Source of the DNA: Hymenobacter psoromatis | GTDB taxonomy: Bacteria; Bacteroidota; Bacteroidia; Cytophagales; Hymenobacteraceae | Length of the DNA stretch: 64,000 nt | NCBI RefSeq assembly: GCF_020012125.1 | Contig: NZ_JAIFAG010000001.1 | Location: 2,604,001-2,668,000, forward strand | Reading direction: 5' to 3' | In this document: positions 53,089 to 63,268 of the stretch, piece after piece | Layout of the letters: each line of letters starts with the position of its first letter | How positions within the stretch are numbered: position 1 is the first letter of the stretch | Program-made: the position numbers and the translations under genes | Notes under the pieces: model-generated | Seen by the model: only the letters and a program-made list of their open reading frames with translations | Told to the model about the DNA's origin: nothing | Databases searched by the model: none

Positions 53089-53767
53089 ACAACGGCTGCA
53101 CGCCGTGCGGCAACGGTTTTACCGGCGCATCGGCGGTGGAGCGCGCGGGCGGGGCTTTTTCGCGGCTAGCCACCACGGGCAGTGGCGGGCGCTTGATGAG
53201 GCTGCTGAGGCGGCCCCGGCCATTGCGCACCAGCGGACGCAGGCGCAGGGTCACGCGCTGCCGGTGCAGGTCGCCAAAGCCCAAGGCAAAGTTGCGCAGG
53301 GCCGGCATAGCGTCGTCGCCGAGCAGCTTGTACGTATTCAGCTCAAAAGAGAGGGGTAGGCGCACCGAGTCGCGGGAAGGCAGCTCCAGGGCCAATGGCA
53401 TCCGGCCCGCGCCCAGCACCTTATTATCGACCAGCACGGTATAGTCGAGGCCAGTTACGGCCACGGCCTCCAGGTTGGGGTTGTAAGCATTCAGCCGCAG
53501 GCGCATCTTCAGCGGCAGGTCCTTGTTAACGTAGCCCTCAATCAGCTCGTTGCGGCGGGGCAGGTCCACGTCGGCCGGGGTGCGCAGGGGTAGCACGTCG
53601 AGAGTGCCCAGGCTGGCCTGCTCCACGGCCCGCACCGTAAACTGAGGCTCCACGCTCGGGGTCACTTCCTGGCGAGTTTCGCGCAGGGTGCAGCTCGTGG
53701 CAGCCAGCAGGCCCAGCGCGGGAAGTAGCGACCCGAAGCGCTGTCGTAAAAACCTAGAACTACTCAT
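53087..53767 (-). CDS. LEA type 2-like lipoprotein
   Basis: A 226-residue lipoprotein; the lipobox is AATSC near residue 26. The mature part has the late-embryogenesis-abundant type 2 (LEA14/WHy) pattern: LPLKMRLRLNAYNPNLEAVA, VTGLDYTVLVDNKVLGAGRM and ALELPSRDSVRLPLSFELNT. In bacteria these are thought to be stress-related, without a known reaction. The Pro-rich C-terminus (APVKPLPHGVQPL) is likely disordered. Confidence 0.82.
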   Translation of the reverse strand: MSSSRFLRQRFGSLLPALGLLAATSCTLRETRQEVTPSVEPQFTVRAVEQASLGTLDVLPLRTPADVDLPRRNELIEGYVNKDLPLKMRLRLNAYNPNLEAVAVTGLDYTVLVDNKVLGAGRMPLALELPSRDSVRLPLSFELNTYKLLGDDAMPALRNFALGFGDLHRQRVTLRLRPLVRNGRGRLSSLIKRPPLPVVASREKAPPARSTADAPVKPLPHGVQPL

Positions 53768-53929
53768 GCCGAACTTACGTGAGGACTTAGCTAATTGGTT
53801 GGCAAATCAAGGTATAAAAATCATGCCGCGAGCCGCCTTTTCGCCCAACGGGTAAGCCAATAGGATAAACGCGGGCTTTGGCTCGGTGCTGACCCGGCCG
53901 CGCCCAACTTTCGCAAAGACAATTCTCAC

Positions 53930-53994
53930 AGGACTTACGCAACGCGGTCAGCTGGTTTTTCCCGCAGAGGTTTGCTGAGGAGTGCGTAAGTCCT
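53930..53994. repeat. Small inverted-repeat element with 12-bp ends
   Basis: Perfect ends AGGACTTACGCA (53930-53941) and TGCGTAAGTCCT (53983-53994), 65 bases in total. The size and terminal repeats resemble a very short MITE or an insertion-sequence scar, but no target duplication was identified. Confidence 0.5.
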
Positions 53995-54033
53995 ATTCTT
54001 GCTACCCCCCGCACAAATGCCACCCGCACAAAA

Positions 54034-54063
54034 AAAGGCCGGAAGCAACAGCTCCCGGCCTTT
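54034..54063 (-). terminator. Terminator of dnaK
   Basis: Arms 54034-54046 and 54051-54063 (13 bases, one mismatch; core GGCCGG) followed on the minus strand by a T-run, 57 bases past the dnaK stop. Confidence 0.82.
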
Positions 54064-54119
54064 CCTAAGCGCGCCGATTGAATCTGCGGAACCCGCTCAA
54101 TCGGCGTTAATCGGCGATT

Positions 54120-56051
<1,932 letters not shown>

Positions 56052-56397
56052 GATGCTGGTGGGTGCTAAGATGTTAAAAAGAGGAGATGTCTGGTTGGAA
56101 TGCCGGCTACGCGGCCATTGGGCCTGCTAGTACAAGGGCCGTACCAGCCGCATTTTGCTGCCAGAATGACGGAATAAGCCGGCGGTGGCTGCCAGCCCGG
56201 CCGGATGGGCGGGCGAACCCGGCGGCCGGCCTGCCGCTTTAGCAGAGTGGCTGTTTAGGCCGGGTCAATGACGAGTTGGGGGGGTAGGACGCCTCAGCCA
56301 TTATCCTCACTTTACCAAACTTTTCGCCTTATTTCCAGTATCATACCCAATTACTGACCAGTTTTTGCCTTTTAAACATTTTATTTTTAACGTGCTC
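56052..56397. other. Intergenic region between dnaK and the CHRD pair
   Basis: Carries the promoters of two divergent genes but no supported gene. The dnaK side (56052-56160) is GC-rich; no CIRCE-type inverted repeat was seen. The last 80 bases before 56398 are AT-rich (around 56320-56390), as expected for the promoter of the CHRD gene. A GGGGTAGG copy lies at about 56280. Confidence 0.35.
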
Positions 56398-56856
56398 ATG
56401 AAAATTACCTTTTTCGCTACTACGGCCCTAGCCGCACTGACGCTAGCTACGGCCTGCAAGAAGAAAGACGATTCGCCCGCGCCCGCACCAGTTATGCAGC
56501 TTTCGGGCTCGCTCAACTCGGCCAATTCCGTTAACCCGCCGAGCGCTTCAACAGCCACTGGCACCGTAACCGGCACCTATGACCCGACTAGCAAGGTTCT
56601 CAACTATACGTTGACCTTCTCTGGCCTTACGGGACCGCCAACTGTTGCGCACTTTCACTATGGCGACCCAAAACACGCTGGAGCTATATTCATCCCGTTC
56701 TCTAACCTACCGACCGGTACCAGCGGCACCATCACCGGAACCGCTACGCTAGTCGCTGCGCAGCCCGATTCCTTTCAGCTAGGCCACGTGTATGCTAATA
56801 TTCATACCGCCATGTATCCGAAGGGCGAGATTCGCGCCAACGTCGTAGTGAAGTAA
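56398..56856 (+). CDS. CHRD domain lipoprotein
   Basis: A 152-residue lipoprotein with lipobox TLATAC and a Lys-rich start of the mature part (CKKKDDSPAPAP). The CHRD domain (first described in chordin) is seen as TGTVTGTYDPTSKVLNYTLT, VAHFHYGDPKHAGAIFIPFS and GHVYANIHTAMYPKGEIRAN. Its function in bacteria is unknown; it may bind surface components. It forms a tandem pair with the next gene (about 69 bases apart), which looks like a duplication. Start is ATG at 56398 with the signal peptide next to it. Confidence 0.88.
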   Translation: MKITFFATTALAALTLATACKKKDDSPAPAPVMQLSGSLNSANSVNPPSASTATGTVTGTYDPTSKVLNYTLTFSGLTGPPTVAHFHYGDPKHAGAIFIPFSNLPTGTSGTITGTATLVAAQPDSFQLGHVYANIHTAMYPKGEIRANVVVK

Positions 56857-56925
56857 GCACGCAGAGGACGGCATCAATTTTGAAGCGGGCCTGGTGATTT
56901 TAATCCTATTTTCACCAACTACTTG

Positions 56926-57390
56926 ATGTACAAAGCTCTCCTCATCGCTCTGGCTTCGCTCACCCTGGCTACTACCGCCTGCAAGAAGAAAGACGATACC
57001 CCCGCCCCCGCGCCGCCGCCTATGCAGCTTTCGGGCTCGCTCAGCTCAGCCAACTCGGTTACCATCAACGCCAGCGACCCGGCGGTGCAATCCAACGGGT
57101 CGGGCAACGTGACGGGTACGTATGATAAGACCTCGATGGTACTCACCTACACCGTTACCTACCAAGACTTGTCGGGGCCGGCCACCGCGGGGCATTTTCA
57201 CATTGGTGCGCCGGGTACCAACGGCCCGGTCACCATCTCGTTTCCCAGCCTGACCTCGCCCATCACGGGCACCGCTACGCTGAACCAGGCGCAGGCCGAC
57301 GCGCTAATGGCCGGCAACTTATACGCCAACCTGCACACCGCTAAATACCCAAATTCCGGGGAGATTCGCGCCGTGGTGGTGGCCAAGTAA
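56926..57390 (+). CDS. CHRD domain lipoprotein, tandem paralogue
   Basis: A 154-residue paralogue of the preceding gene: lipobox TLATTAC, then CKKKDDTPAPAPPPMQLSGS. The CHRD motifs recur as GNVTGTYDKTSMVLTYTVTY, AGHFHIGAPGTNGPVTISFP and ANLHTAKYPNSGEIRAVVVA. The two copies share the lipobox region, the MQLSGSL linker and the HFH and YPxxGEIRA signatures but differ elsewhere, so the duplication is old. It is followed by a hairpin terminator. The start is the ATG at 56926 (a TTG precedes it). Confidence 0.88.
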   Translation: MYKALLIALASLTLATTACKKKDDTPAPAPPPMQLSGSLSSANSVTINASDPAVQSNGSGNVTGTYDKTSMVLTYTVTYQDLSGPATAGHFHIGAPGTNGPVTISFPSLTSPITGTATLNQAQADALMAGNLYANLHTAKYPNSGEIRAVVVAK

Positions 57391-57415
57391 CCCCTCATGA
57401 TTTTAACGCTTTAGT

Positions 57416-57446
57416 CGAGCCGGCCGCTACCCTAGCGGCCGGCTCG
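57416..57446 (+). terminator. Terminator after the CHRD pair
   Basis: Perfect 14-base arms (57416-57429 and 57433-57446) around a 3-base loop CCC. There is no T-run after it, but the stem is very stable. Confidence 0.65.
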
Positions 57447-57477
57447 TTGCATTTGGCGGCGGCGCGTAGCACCTTTG
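57447..57477 (+). promoter_or_regulatory. Candidate promoter of the M1 peptidase gene
   Basis: TTG at 57447-57449, a 20-base spacer, then CACCTTTG (one mismatch to TAnnTTTG) at 57470-57477, 60 bases before the ATG at 57538. Confidence 0.4.
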
Positions 57478-57537
57478 CGGCGGCGGCCGGGTCCAGTAAG
57501 GCTCAGGCGCTGCCGCTTCGCTTTTTTATTTTATTCC

Positions 57538-60027
57538 ATGAAATCAGTTTTCGCCGCGCTGCTGCCGGGCTGCCTGCTGCTGGCCGTAGTGGCCCAGGCC
57601 CAGGCCCCCACTACCCCCACCGCCGCGCCCGACGCGCCCTACCAGCCCTCGGCCACCAAGACCAACGACCTGGTGCACACGCGGCTGGCCGTGCGCTTCG
57701 ATTACGCCAAGCGCTACCTCTACGGACAGGAATGGGTGACGCTGAAGCCCCACGCCTACGCCACCGATACCCTGCGGCTCGATGCTCAGGGCATGGATAT
57801 TAAGAGCGTGGCTCTGGTGAGCGGCGGGGCGCAGCAGCCTTTGAAGTTTGAGTATTCGGATAAGAATAACCTGCACATTAACCTAGGCCGGCTCTATAAG
57901 CCGGGCGAGGAGTACATGGTGTACATTGAGTATACGGCCAAGCCCGATGAGCTGAAGGTACAGGGCTCGGCGGCCATTACCGATGCCAAGGGGCTCTATT
58001 TCATCAACCCCGACAGCGCGGTGGCGGGCAAGCCGGTGCAAATCTGGACCCAGGGCGAGACGCAAAGCTCGTCGGCCTGGTTTCCGACCATCGACCGGCC
58101 CAACCAGAAGACGACCGAGGAGATTGCCATGACCGTGCCGGCCAAGTACACGACTCTCAGCAACGGCCGCCTGGTAAGCCAGAAGCCCGCCGGCCCCGGC
58201 CTGCGCACCGACACCTGGAAGATGGACCTGCCCCACGCGCCCTACCTGTTTATGATGGCCGTGGGCGACTTCAAAATCACCAAGGATACCTGGCGCGGCA
58301 AGGAGGTCAGCTACTACCTGGAGCCCAAGTACGCGCCCTTCGCCAAGCAGATTTTCGGCAACACGCCCGACATGCTGGAGTTTTTCTCGACCCGGCTGGG
58401 CGTGGAGTTTCCGTGGAATAAGTATGGTCAGATTGTGGCCCGCGACTACGTGAGCGGGGCGATGGAAAACACCACCGCCACGCTGCACGGCGAGCAGGTG
58501 CAAATGACCGAACGCGAGCTGCTGGACCGCAGCTACGACCAGGAATCGGTGATTGCGCACGAGCTGTTTCACCAGTGGTTTGGTGATTATGTCACGGCCG
58601 AGTCGTGGTCCAACATCACGGTGAACGAGTCGATGGCCGACTTTTCGGAGGCCCTCTACGCCGAGCATAAGTACGGCCAGGACGAGGCCGATGCTCATAA
58701 CTACCGCTACCGCGAGGCCTATCTGGCCAGCCCCCGCGACGCCACCAAGAACTTGGTGCGCTTCCACTATAACAACCGCGAGGACGTGTTTGACCTGGTG
58801 AGCTACCAGAAGGGCGGGGCCATCGTGCAGATGCTGCGCACCTACCTGGGCGACGACGTATTCTTCGCCGGCTTGCAGAAGTACTTGACTGATAATAAGT
58901 TTGGTAACGGCGAGGCGCAGCAGATGCGCCTGGCGATGGAAGCCGTGTCGGGCCAGGACCTGAACTGGTTCTACAACCAGTGGTACTACGGCAGCGGCCA
59001 GCCGGTGGTGAGCATCGACTACGCCTGGGACGCGGGCAGCAAGACGCAAAGCGTGACCATCAAGCAGACCCAGCCCGACAAGATATTCCGGCTGCCGCTG
59101 GCCATTGATTACTACGTGAACGGCAAAGTGCAGCGCCAGCGCGTGACCATGACCGAGGCCACTCAGACCTTCACTATGCCGCTGGCTGCCCGGCCCATGC
59201 TGGTGAACGTGGATGCCGACAAGTTTACCCTCTGGCAGAAAACCGACAACAAGCCCCTGGCCGAGTATCTGTACCAATACAGCCACGCCCCACTCTACGT
59301 GGACCGCAGCGAAGCCCTGGAAGCGGCCGTGGCCCAGCAAACCAGCAGCCCCGCCGCCCGCGCCGTGGTGCTGGCCGCCCTCAAGGACAAGTTTCACGGG
59401 CTGCGCGAGGCGGCCATCGAGGGGCTGAAGCTGGACGACAAGGCCGTGGCCAAAGCCGCCGCGCCCACCCTGCGCCAGCTCGCTGCCACCGACCCCGACA
59501 ACCACGTGCGCGCCGCCGCCCTGGTGGCCCTGGGCAAGCTGAAGGATAAGAAGGACGAGAAAACGCTGTCCGCCGCCCTCAGCAGCCAGTCGTACCTGGT
59601 GCAGGGCGCGGCCCTGATGGGCTTATCCGAGCTCAACCCGAACACTGCGCTGGCCCGTGCCAAAACGCTGGAAGGCGACGCCCACCTGGCCCCGGCCGTG
59701 ACGATGATATACGCCCAAAAAGGCGGTCTGGAGCAGTGGAACTACCTCCGCACGACCTACGACGCGGCCCAGGGACGCGGCAAATACGGCCTCATCCCGG
59801 CCCTGACCCAGATGCTGCCCCGCCTCGACGACCCCACCGCTTTTAGCGAAGATGTGGCCCGCATTCAGGCCCTGGCCGTACTGCCCCAACTCAAGGCGCG
59901 GGGCTACGATAAAGCGCTGATTGGCGTGCTGCAGAAAGGAGCGGAGGCCCAGGCCGGCCGGCCCCACGGCCCCCAAAACCAGGCGACCGTGACGGCAGCC
60001 GTGCAAGCCATTGAGGCCGCGAAGTAG
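57538..60027 (+). CDS. M1 family metallopeptidase (aminopeptidase N-like), exported
   Basis: An 829-residue enzyme. The signal peptide (MKSVFAALLPGCLLLAVVAQ, AQA) leads to an N-terminal beta domain (VRFDYAKRYLYGQEWVTLKP), then the catalytic part: GAMEN at about residues 307-311 (exopeptidase motif) and the zinc motif HELFHQWFGDYVTAESWSNI from residue 341 with the third ligand in NVNES-like VNESMADFSE. The C-terminal region has HEAT-like helical repeats (LREAAIEGLKLDDKAVAKAA). It should cleave N-terminal residues from peptides in the periplasm or outside. The ATG at 57538 is chosen because the upstream frame is Arg-rich. Confidence 0.93.
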   Translation: MKSVFAALLPGCLLLAVVAQAQAPTTPTAAPDAPYQPSATKTNDLVHTRLAVRFDYAKRYLYGQEWVTLKPHAYATDTLRLDAQGMDIKSVALVSGGAQQPLKFEYSDKNNLHINLGRLYKPGEEYMVYIEYTAKPDELKVQGSAAITDAKGLYFINPDSAVAGKPVQIWTQGETQSSSAWFPTIDRPNQKTTEEIAMTVPAKYTTLSNGRLVSQKPAGPGLRTDTWKMDLPHAPYLFMMAVGDFKITKDTWRGKEVSYYLEPKYAPFAKQIFGNTPDMLEFFSTRLGVEFPWNKYGQIVARDYVSGAMENTTATLHGEQVQMTERELLDRSYDQESVIAHELFHQWFGDYVTAESWSNITVNESMADFSEALYAEHKYGQDEADAHNYRYREAYLASPRDATKNLVRFHYNNREDVFDLVSYQKGGAIVQMLRTYLGDDVFFAGLQKYLTDNKFGNGEAQQMRLAMEAVSGQDLNWFYNQWYYGSGQPVVSIDYAWDAGSKTQSVTIKQTQPDKIFRLPLAIDYYVNGKVQRQRVTMTEATQTFTMPLAARPMLVNVDADKFTLWQKTDNKPLAEYLYQYSHAPLYVDRSEALEAAVAQQTSSPAARAVVLAALKDKFHGLREAAIEGLKLDDKAVAKAAAPTLRQLAATDPDNHVRAAALVALGKLKDKKDEKTLSAALSSQSYLVQGAALMGLSELNPNTALARAKTLEGDAHLAPAVTMIYAQKGGLEQWNYLRTTYDAAQGRGKYGLIPALTQMLPRLDDPTAFSEDVARIQALAVLPQLKARGYDKALIGVLQKGAEAQAGRPHGPQNQATVTAAVQAIEAAK

Positions 60028-60045
60028 CCTGAGCCGTTTAGCAAG

Positions 60046-60093
60046 AAAAGGAGGGGGTAGGGCCGTGCGGAGGTCTCTACCCCCTCCTTTTTT
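60046..60093. terminator. Terminator after the M1 peptidase gene
   Basis: Arms AAAAGGAGGGGGTAG (60046-60060) and CTACCCCCTCCTTTT (60077-60091), followed by more T residues. The stem is built on the abundant GGGGTAG motif. Confidence 0.85.
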
Positions 60094-60182
60094 TAGACCG
60101 TCCGAAACAGCTGGGCTGCGCGGCCCGGATGAAGCTTGCATGTGGGGTGAACTATCGCGGCCGGCCACGCGTCCGGGGGGCC

Positions 60183-61043
60183 ATGCGCAAGACCACTCCG
60201 CTGGTGCTGGCCGTCCTGCTTGCGGGCCGCCTCATCCCCGCCCTGGCCCAGAATACGCCGGAAGAAAACTCCGAAACTACCGACGCGCCTTGGGTGCGGC
60301 CCATTCGGCCCGACCGGCCCGGCCTCAGCATTACGCCCGGCGTGCTGCGGCCGGGCGAGTTTCAGCTCGAAACCGGCTGGCAGCGCCTCGCGCCCGGCGG
60401 GGGGGTAGGGCTGCCAAGCCAGGCCACTACGCTGCGCATCGGCTTTTTTAGCAGCCTGGAGCTGCGCCTGACGCAGAACTACGCATTCGGGCCGGCGGGC
60501 GCGGCGGCGCGGGGCCGGGGCGAGGGCCCTACCCCCACCCTCCGCCCCGACTCCACGGGCTGGGCTCCGCTCACGGTGGGCATCAAGCTACTGCTCACCC
60601 CCGACCGGGCCAGCCGCTTTCAAGCCAGCCTGCTGTTTGAAGCCGCGGTGCCCGGCACCGGCCAGCGCGGCCTGCGCCGCGGCACCTGGGGCCCCGGCGG
60701 GCGGCTGCTGCTGAGCCAGCAGTTGGGCCGCCGCGCCGCGCTGGTGGGCAATTTTGGCTTCAGCCAGCCGGGCCTCACGGCGCACGATGCGCTGGCTGGC
60801 CAGTACCTGGGCACGCTGGCCCTCACCGCGCCCTTCACCGATAGAGTAGGGTATTTTGTGGAAGGCTACGGCCAGGGCCACCAGCAGCTCACGACCGGCG
60901 CTACCGCCGGCCTCTACTACCGGCCCTGGACCGGGTTGCGCTTCGATGCTACGCTGGGCCGGGTGCTGGGCGGCCCGCAGGCCGGGGCCACTACGGTAGG
61001 GCTGGGCCTGGGCCTGCGGCTGGGCGGCAACGGCGAGCACTAA
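60183..61043 (+). CDS. Outer-membrane transporter-like protein
   Basis: A 286-residue beta-barrel-type protein with signal peptide (MRKTTPLVLAVLLAGRLIPA). The pattern PDRPGLSITPGVLRPGEFQL, ETGWQRLAPGGGVGLPSQAT and SLELRLTQNYAF resembles the MetA-pathway/phenol-degradation outer-membrane family often just called transporter in this phylum; that link is tentative. It ends with barrel strands GATTVGLGLGLRLG. The ATG at 60183 fits the signal peptide. It has no obvious partner gene. Confidence 0.68.
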   Translation: MRKTTPLVLAVLLAGRLIPALAQNTPEENSETTDAPWVRPIRPDRPGLSITPGVLRPGEFQLETGWQRLAPGGGVGLPSQATTLRIGFFSSLELRLTQNYAFGPAGAAARGRGEGPTPTLRPDSTGWAPLTVGIKLLLTPDRASRFQASLLFEAAVPGTGQRGLRRGTWGPGGRLLLSQQLGRRAALVGNFGFSQPGLTAHDALAGQYLGTLALTAPFTDRVGYFVEGYGQGHQQLTTGATAGLYYRPWTGLRFDATLGRVLGGPQAGATTVGLGLGLRLGGNGEH

Positions 61044-61196
61044 GGAAGGGCCTTCCAGGACTCAACATTTAGTCCTGCACCGGGGGCCTGGTAGGCTAAG
61101 TTAAAAACCGCGCTAACTTGCCAACCGTACTTTGGGCTCTTCTCCACCAGCAAGCCACGCATCGGGCGGGCTGGCTTTCCTTTTCGGCTTGTTTCT

Positions 61197-61670
61197 ATGC
61201 GTCGCGTCGCTCTTTTACTACCCTGGCTGCTGGTGGCCGGCACTGCCTGCCAGCGCCCTACCGACCGGGGCACCACTGCCCCGCCCATGACCACCATCAC
61301 CCCTGATGCTCCCCTGCGCAATACCCGCTGGGTATTGCGCCAGGTAGGCAGCCAGCCCATGAGCGAAACCTTCACGGAGGGCCAGGAGCCGTTTTTGTTC
61401 ATTAGTGGGTCAGGTACCGCTGAGGGTCAGGGCGGCTGCAACCGCTTTCGGGGTGGCCTAAAGCCGGTGACCGATGACGGCGAGCTGCAGTTTGAGCCGA
61501 TTCTCAGCACCCGCATCGCCTGCCCCGCGCTCGATACGGAGCAGGCTTTTACCCAGGCCCTCGACGCGACCCGCGCCTACCGCATCACTGGCAACACCCT
61601 GATGCTCTACAACAACCCCCAGCGCTCAGGCGACCCCGTAGCCCAGTTTGAAGCCGTTTTTTTGCGGTAA
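61197..61670 (+). CDS. META domain lipoprotein (HslJ-like)
   Basis: A 157-residue lipoprotein with lipobox AGTAC near residue 18. The META domain is seen as LRNTRWVLRQVGSQPM, then GTAEGQGGCNRFRGGLKPVT with the GGCNRF signature, and the late strand TNTLMLY-like NTLMLYNNPQ. HslJ of E. coli is a heat-inducible lipoprotein linked to novobiocin resistance, but the function of most members is unknown. The stop lies at the outer edge of a perfect 40-bp palindrome. Confidence 0.88.
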   Translation: MRRVALLLPWLLVAGTACQRPTDRGTTAPPMTTITPDAPLRNTRWVLRQVGSQPMSETFTEGQEPFLFISGSGTAEGQGGCNRFRGGLKPVTDDGELQFEPILSTRIACPALDTEQAFTQALDATRAYRITGNTLMLYNNPQRSGDPVAQFEAVFLR

Positions 61671-61758
61671 ATGGGTGATGGGTGTTGAATAGCAAAAGAA
61701 CGTCATGCTTCCTTCGTCAGCATGACGTTCTTTTGCTATTCAACACCCATCACCCATT
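61670..61758. repeat. Family-B palindrome, 40-bp perfect arms, between convergent genes
   Basis: Arms 61670-61709 and 61719-61758 are perfect reverse complements with loop TCCTTCGTC, the same 9-base loop as at 47645-47653. The inner arms AAGAACGTCATGCT match the copies at 12562 and 47622. It starts in the stop codon of the META gene and overlaps that of the M28 gene, so both genes end on it. Confidence 0.93.
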
Positions 61759-63070
61759 ACTTCTCCGGCGCTACGCGGGTGGGCGTTTGGCGGCCGGCCA
61801 CGATGCCGCTGGCGCTGCGCGCGATGGCCGTTATCACGGCCGTCATGTTTTTCACATTCAGGCTGCTTACCTCGTCATCCACGCTGTGGTAGAGCTTATC
61901 GGTCGGAATCTGGTCGGTGCTGATAGTGTGGGCCGGCACGCCCAGCCGGGCCAGCATGGCATTGTCGGAGCGGTAGAACAGGTTTTGCTCGGGGTAGGGG
62001 TCGGGCTCAAACTTGAACTCAGTACCCGTGAGGTTTTCTTGTAAAATCTTGCCAAAATCCGACTTCTCGTAACCCGTGATGAAGGCCGTATTGGGACCGA
62101 ATTTAGCTACTTTGCCAATCATCTCGATGTTGAACATGGCTACCACCTCTTTAGGATTGAGTTGCTTGGAAAAATATTGAGAGCCGAATTCACCTACTTC
62201 CTCGGCCGCGAAGGCAACGAAAAGCAGGGGCCGGGCATTCGCTTTTTGTTTTTTGAAATATTCGGCCAGGGCTACTACGGCCGTGGTGCCGCTGGCATCA
62301 TCGTCGGCCCCATTGGCGATGGAGTCGCCTGCTACTGGCTTCAGGATACCCAGGTGGTCGTAGTGTCCTGAGAATATCACGTACTCCTTGGCCCGCTTCG
62401 GGTCCTGGCCCGGCAGCAAACCCGCTACGTTACGCAGCTGCATGGTTTTCAGCGTAGTAGTAGCGCTCACGCGATAGCTTGGTGCGGTGCCGGCCGGCGG
62501 CGCGGTGAGCACTACTACGGTCGAGTAGCTGCCGAGCGGCTCGGCGCTGGTAATGCCGGGCCTCAAGTAGTCGGCTAGCTGCCCAAAAAATTTAGCCTGC
62601 GCGGTATCCACAATGGCCAGCGTATTAGCCGTGGGGTTGAGCAGGGCGGCCAGCTTACTGCGCTCTTCTCGGCCGGCCCCTATCGTCACCACGGTCGGGG
62701 GCTGCGCATCCTGGTTCGTCCAGGTCAGGGTAGGCTGCCCTGATAGCACGAGCACGTTGGCCGGTGCCACCGGCTGCCCGTTGAGCACAACGGTAGCCGC
62801 CTGCGTCTTGGTTTGGTAGGCCGGAAATTCCTGCATAAAGCCGGTTTGCCCCGGCAGAGGCTGTAGGCCAATGCGCTTAAATTCGGCGGCCAGAAACTCG
62901 GCGGCTTTGAGGTTGCCGGGCTGGTCGGTACCGCGGCCCTGCATATCGTCGGCGGCCAGGGTCGTGAGCACCCGCTCGACGGTAGCTCCCGACACATTTT
63001 TTTTGGTTTGAGCCTGAGCGGCGGCCGTTAGGGCTGCCAGGCAGCAGCTTGTTAGCAGTACCTTGCGCAT
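61757..63070 (-). CDS. M28 family zinc peptidase, exported
   Basis: A 437-residue protein with signal peptide (MRKVLLTSCCLAALTAAAQA). The M28 zinc-binding residues are visible: His in IFSGHYDHLGIL, bridging Asp in ANGADDDASGTTAV, Glu-Glu in AFAAEEVGEFGS, the acidic ligand in MFNIEMIGKV and the last His in LYHSVDDE. A PA-like insertion lies between the N-terminus and the catalytic part (YQTKTQAATVVLNGQPVAPA to KTMQLRNVAGLLP). It should release amino acids or dipeptides from peptides outside the cytoplasm. Its stop codon shares the palindrome with the META gene. Confidence 0.93.
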   Translation of the reverse strand: MRKVLLTSCCLAALTAAAQAQTKKNVSGATVERVLTTLAADDMQGRGTDQPGNLKAAEFLAAEFKRIGLQPLPGQTGFMQEFPAYQTKTQAATVVLNGQPVAPANVLVLSGQPTLTWTNQDAQPPTVVTIGAGREERSKLAALLNPTANTLAIVDTAQAKFFGQLADYLRPGITSAEPLGSYSTVVVLTAPPAGTAPSYRVSATTTLKTMQLRNVAGLLPGQDPKRAKEYVIFSGHYDHLGILKPVAGDSIANGADDDASGTTAVVALAEYFKKQKANARPLLFVAFAAEEVGEFGSQYFSKQLNPKEVVAMFNIEMIGKVAKFGPNTAFITGYEKSDFGKILQENLTGTEFKFEPDPYPEQNLFYRSDNAMLARLGVPAHTISTDQIPTDKLYHSVDDEVSSLNVKNMTAVITAIARSASGIVAGRQTPTRVAPEK

Positions 63071-63268
63071 GGAAAAGTGGGGTTAGAAGAGCGCGCCAGG
63101 GCGCGGGTGAGAGCCGCAAGCTAACGCCCAGTGGCGCGACACCAAGCCAAAGGGGTAGGGCGGCCGACGAACCTCCCTACTGCGGGCAACCAAGCTACTG
63201 CGTTTTATTAGTCTGCGCCCTGAGTTTGGCCGTATACTATCTCTCCCATTCTTCTTAGCCGCCGCGTC

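Larger units (their letters stand above)
53768..54119. other. Intergenic stretch between LEA-like gene and dnaK
   Basis: No gene is supported. It holds a short inverted repeat at 53930-53994 and the dnaK terminator at 54034-54063 (separate entries). Upstream of the LEA-like start, minus strand, a weak AT-rich patch near 53780-53820 may be its promoter. Confidence 0.4.

Noticed and set aside
53930..53994. A complete insertion sequence.
   Set aside because: The interior is 41 bases long and cannot encode a transposase.
56052..56160. CIRCE/HrcA operator before dnaK.
   Set aside because: No TTAGCACTC-N9-GAGTGCTAA-like inverted repeat; only a lone TTAGCACCC-like string is present on the minus strand near the start.
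57883..59505. 540-codon antisense frame opposite the M1 peptidase.
   Set aside because: A shadow of the sense codons; no start signal, signal peptide or domain.
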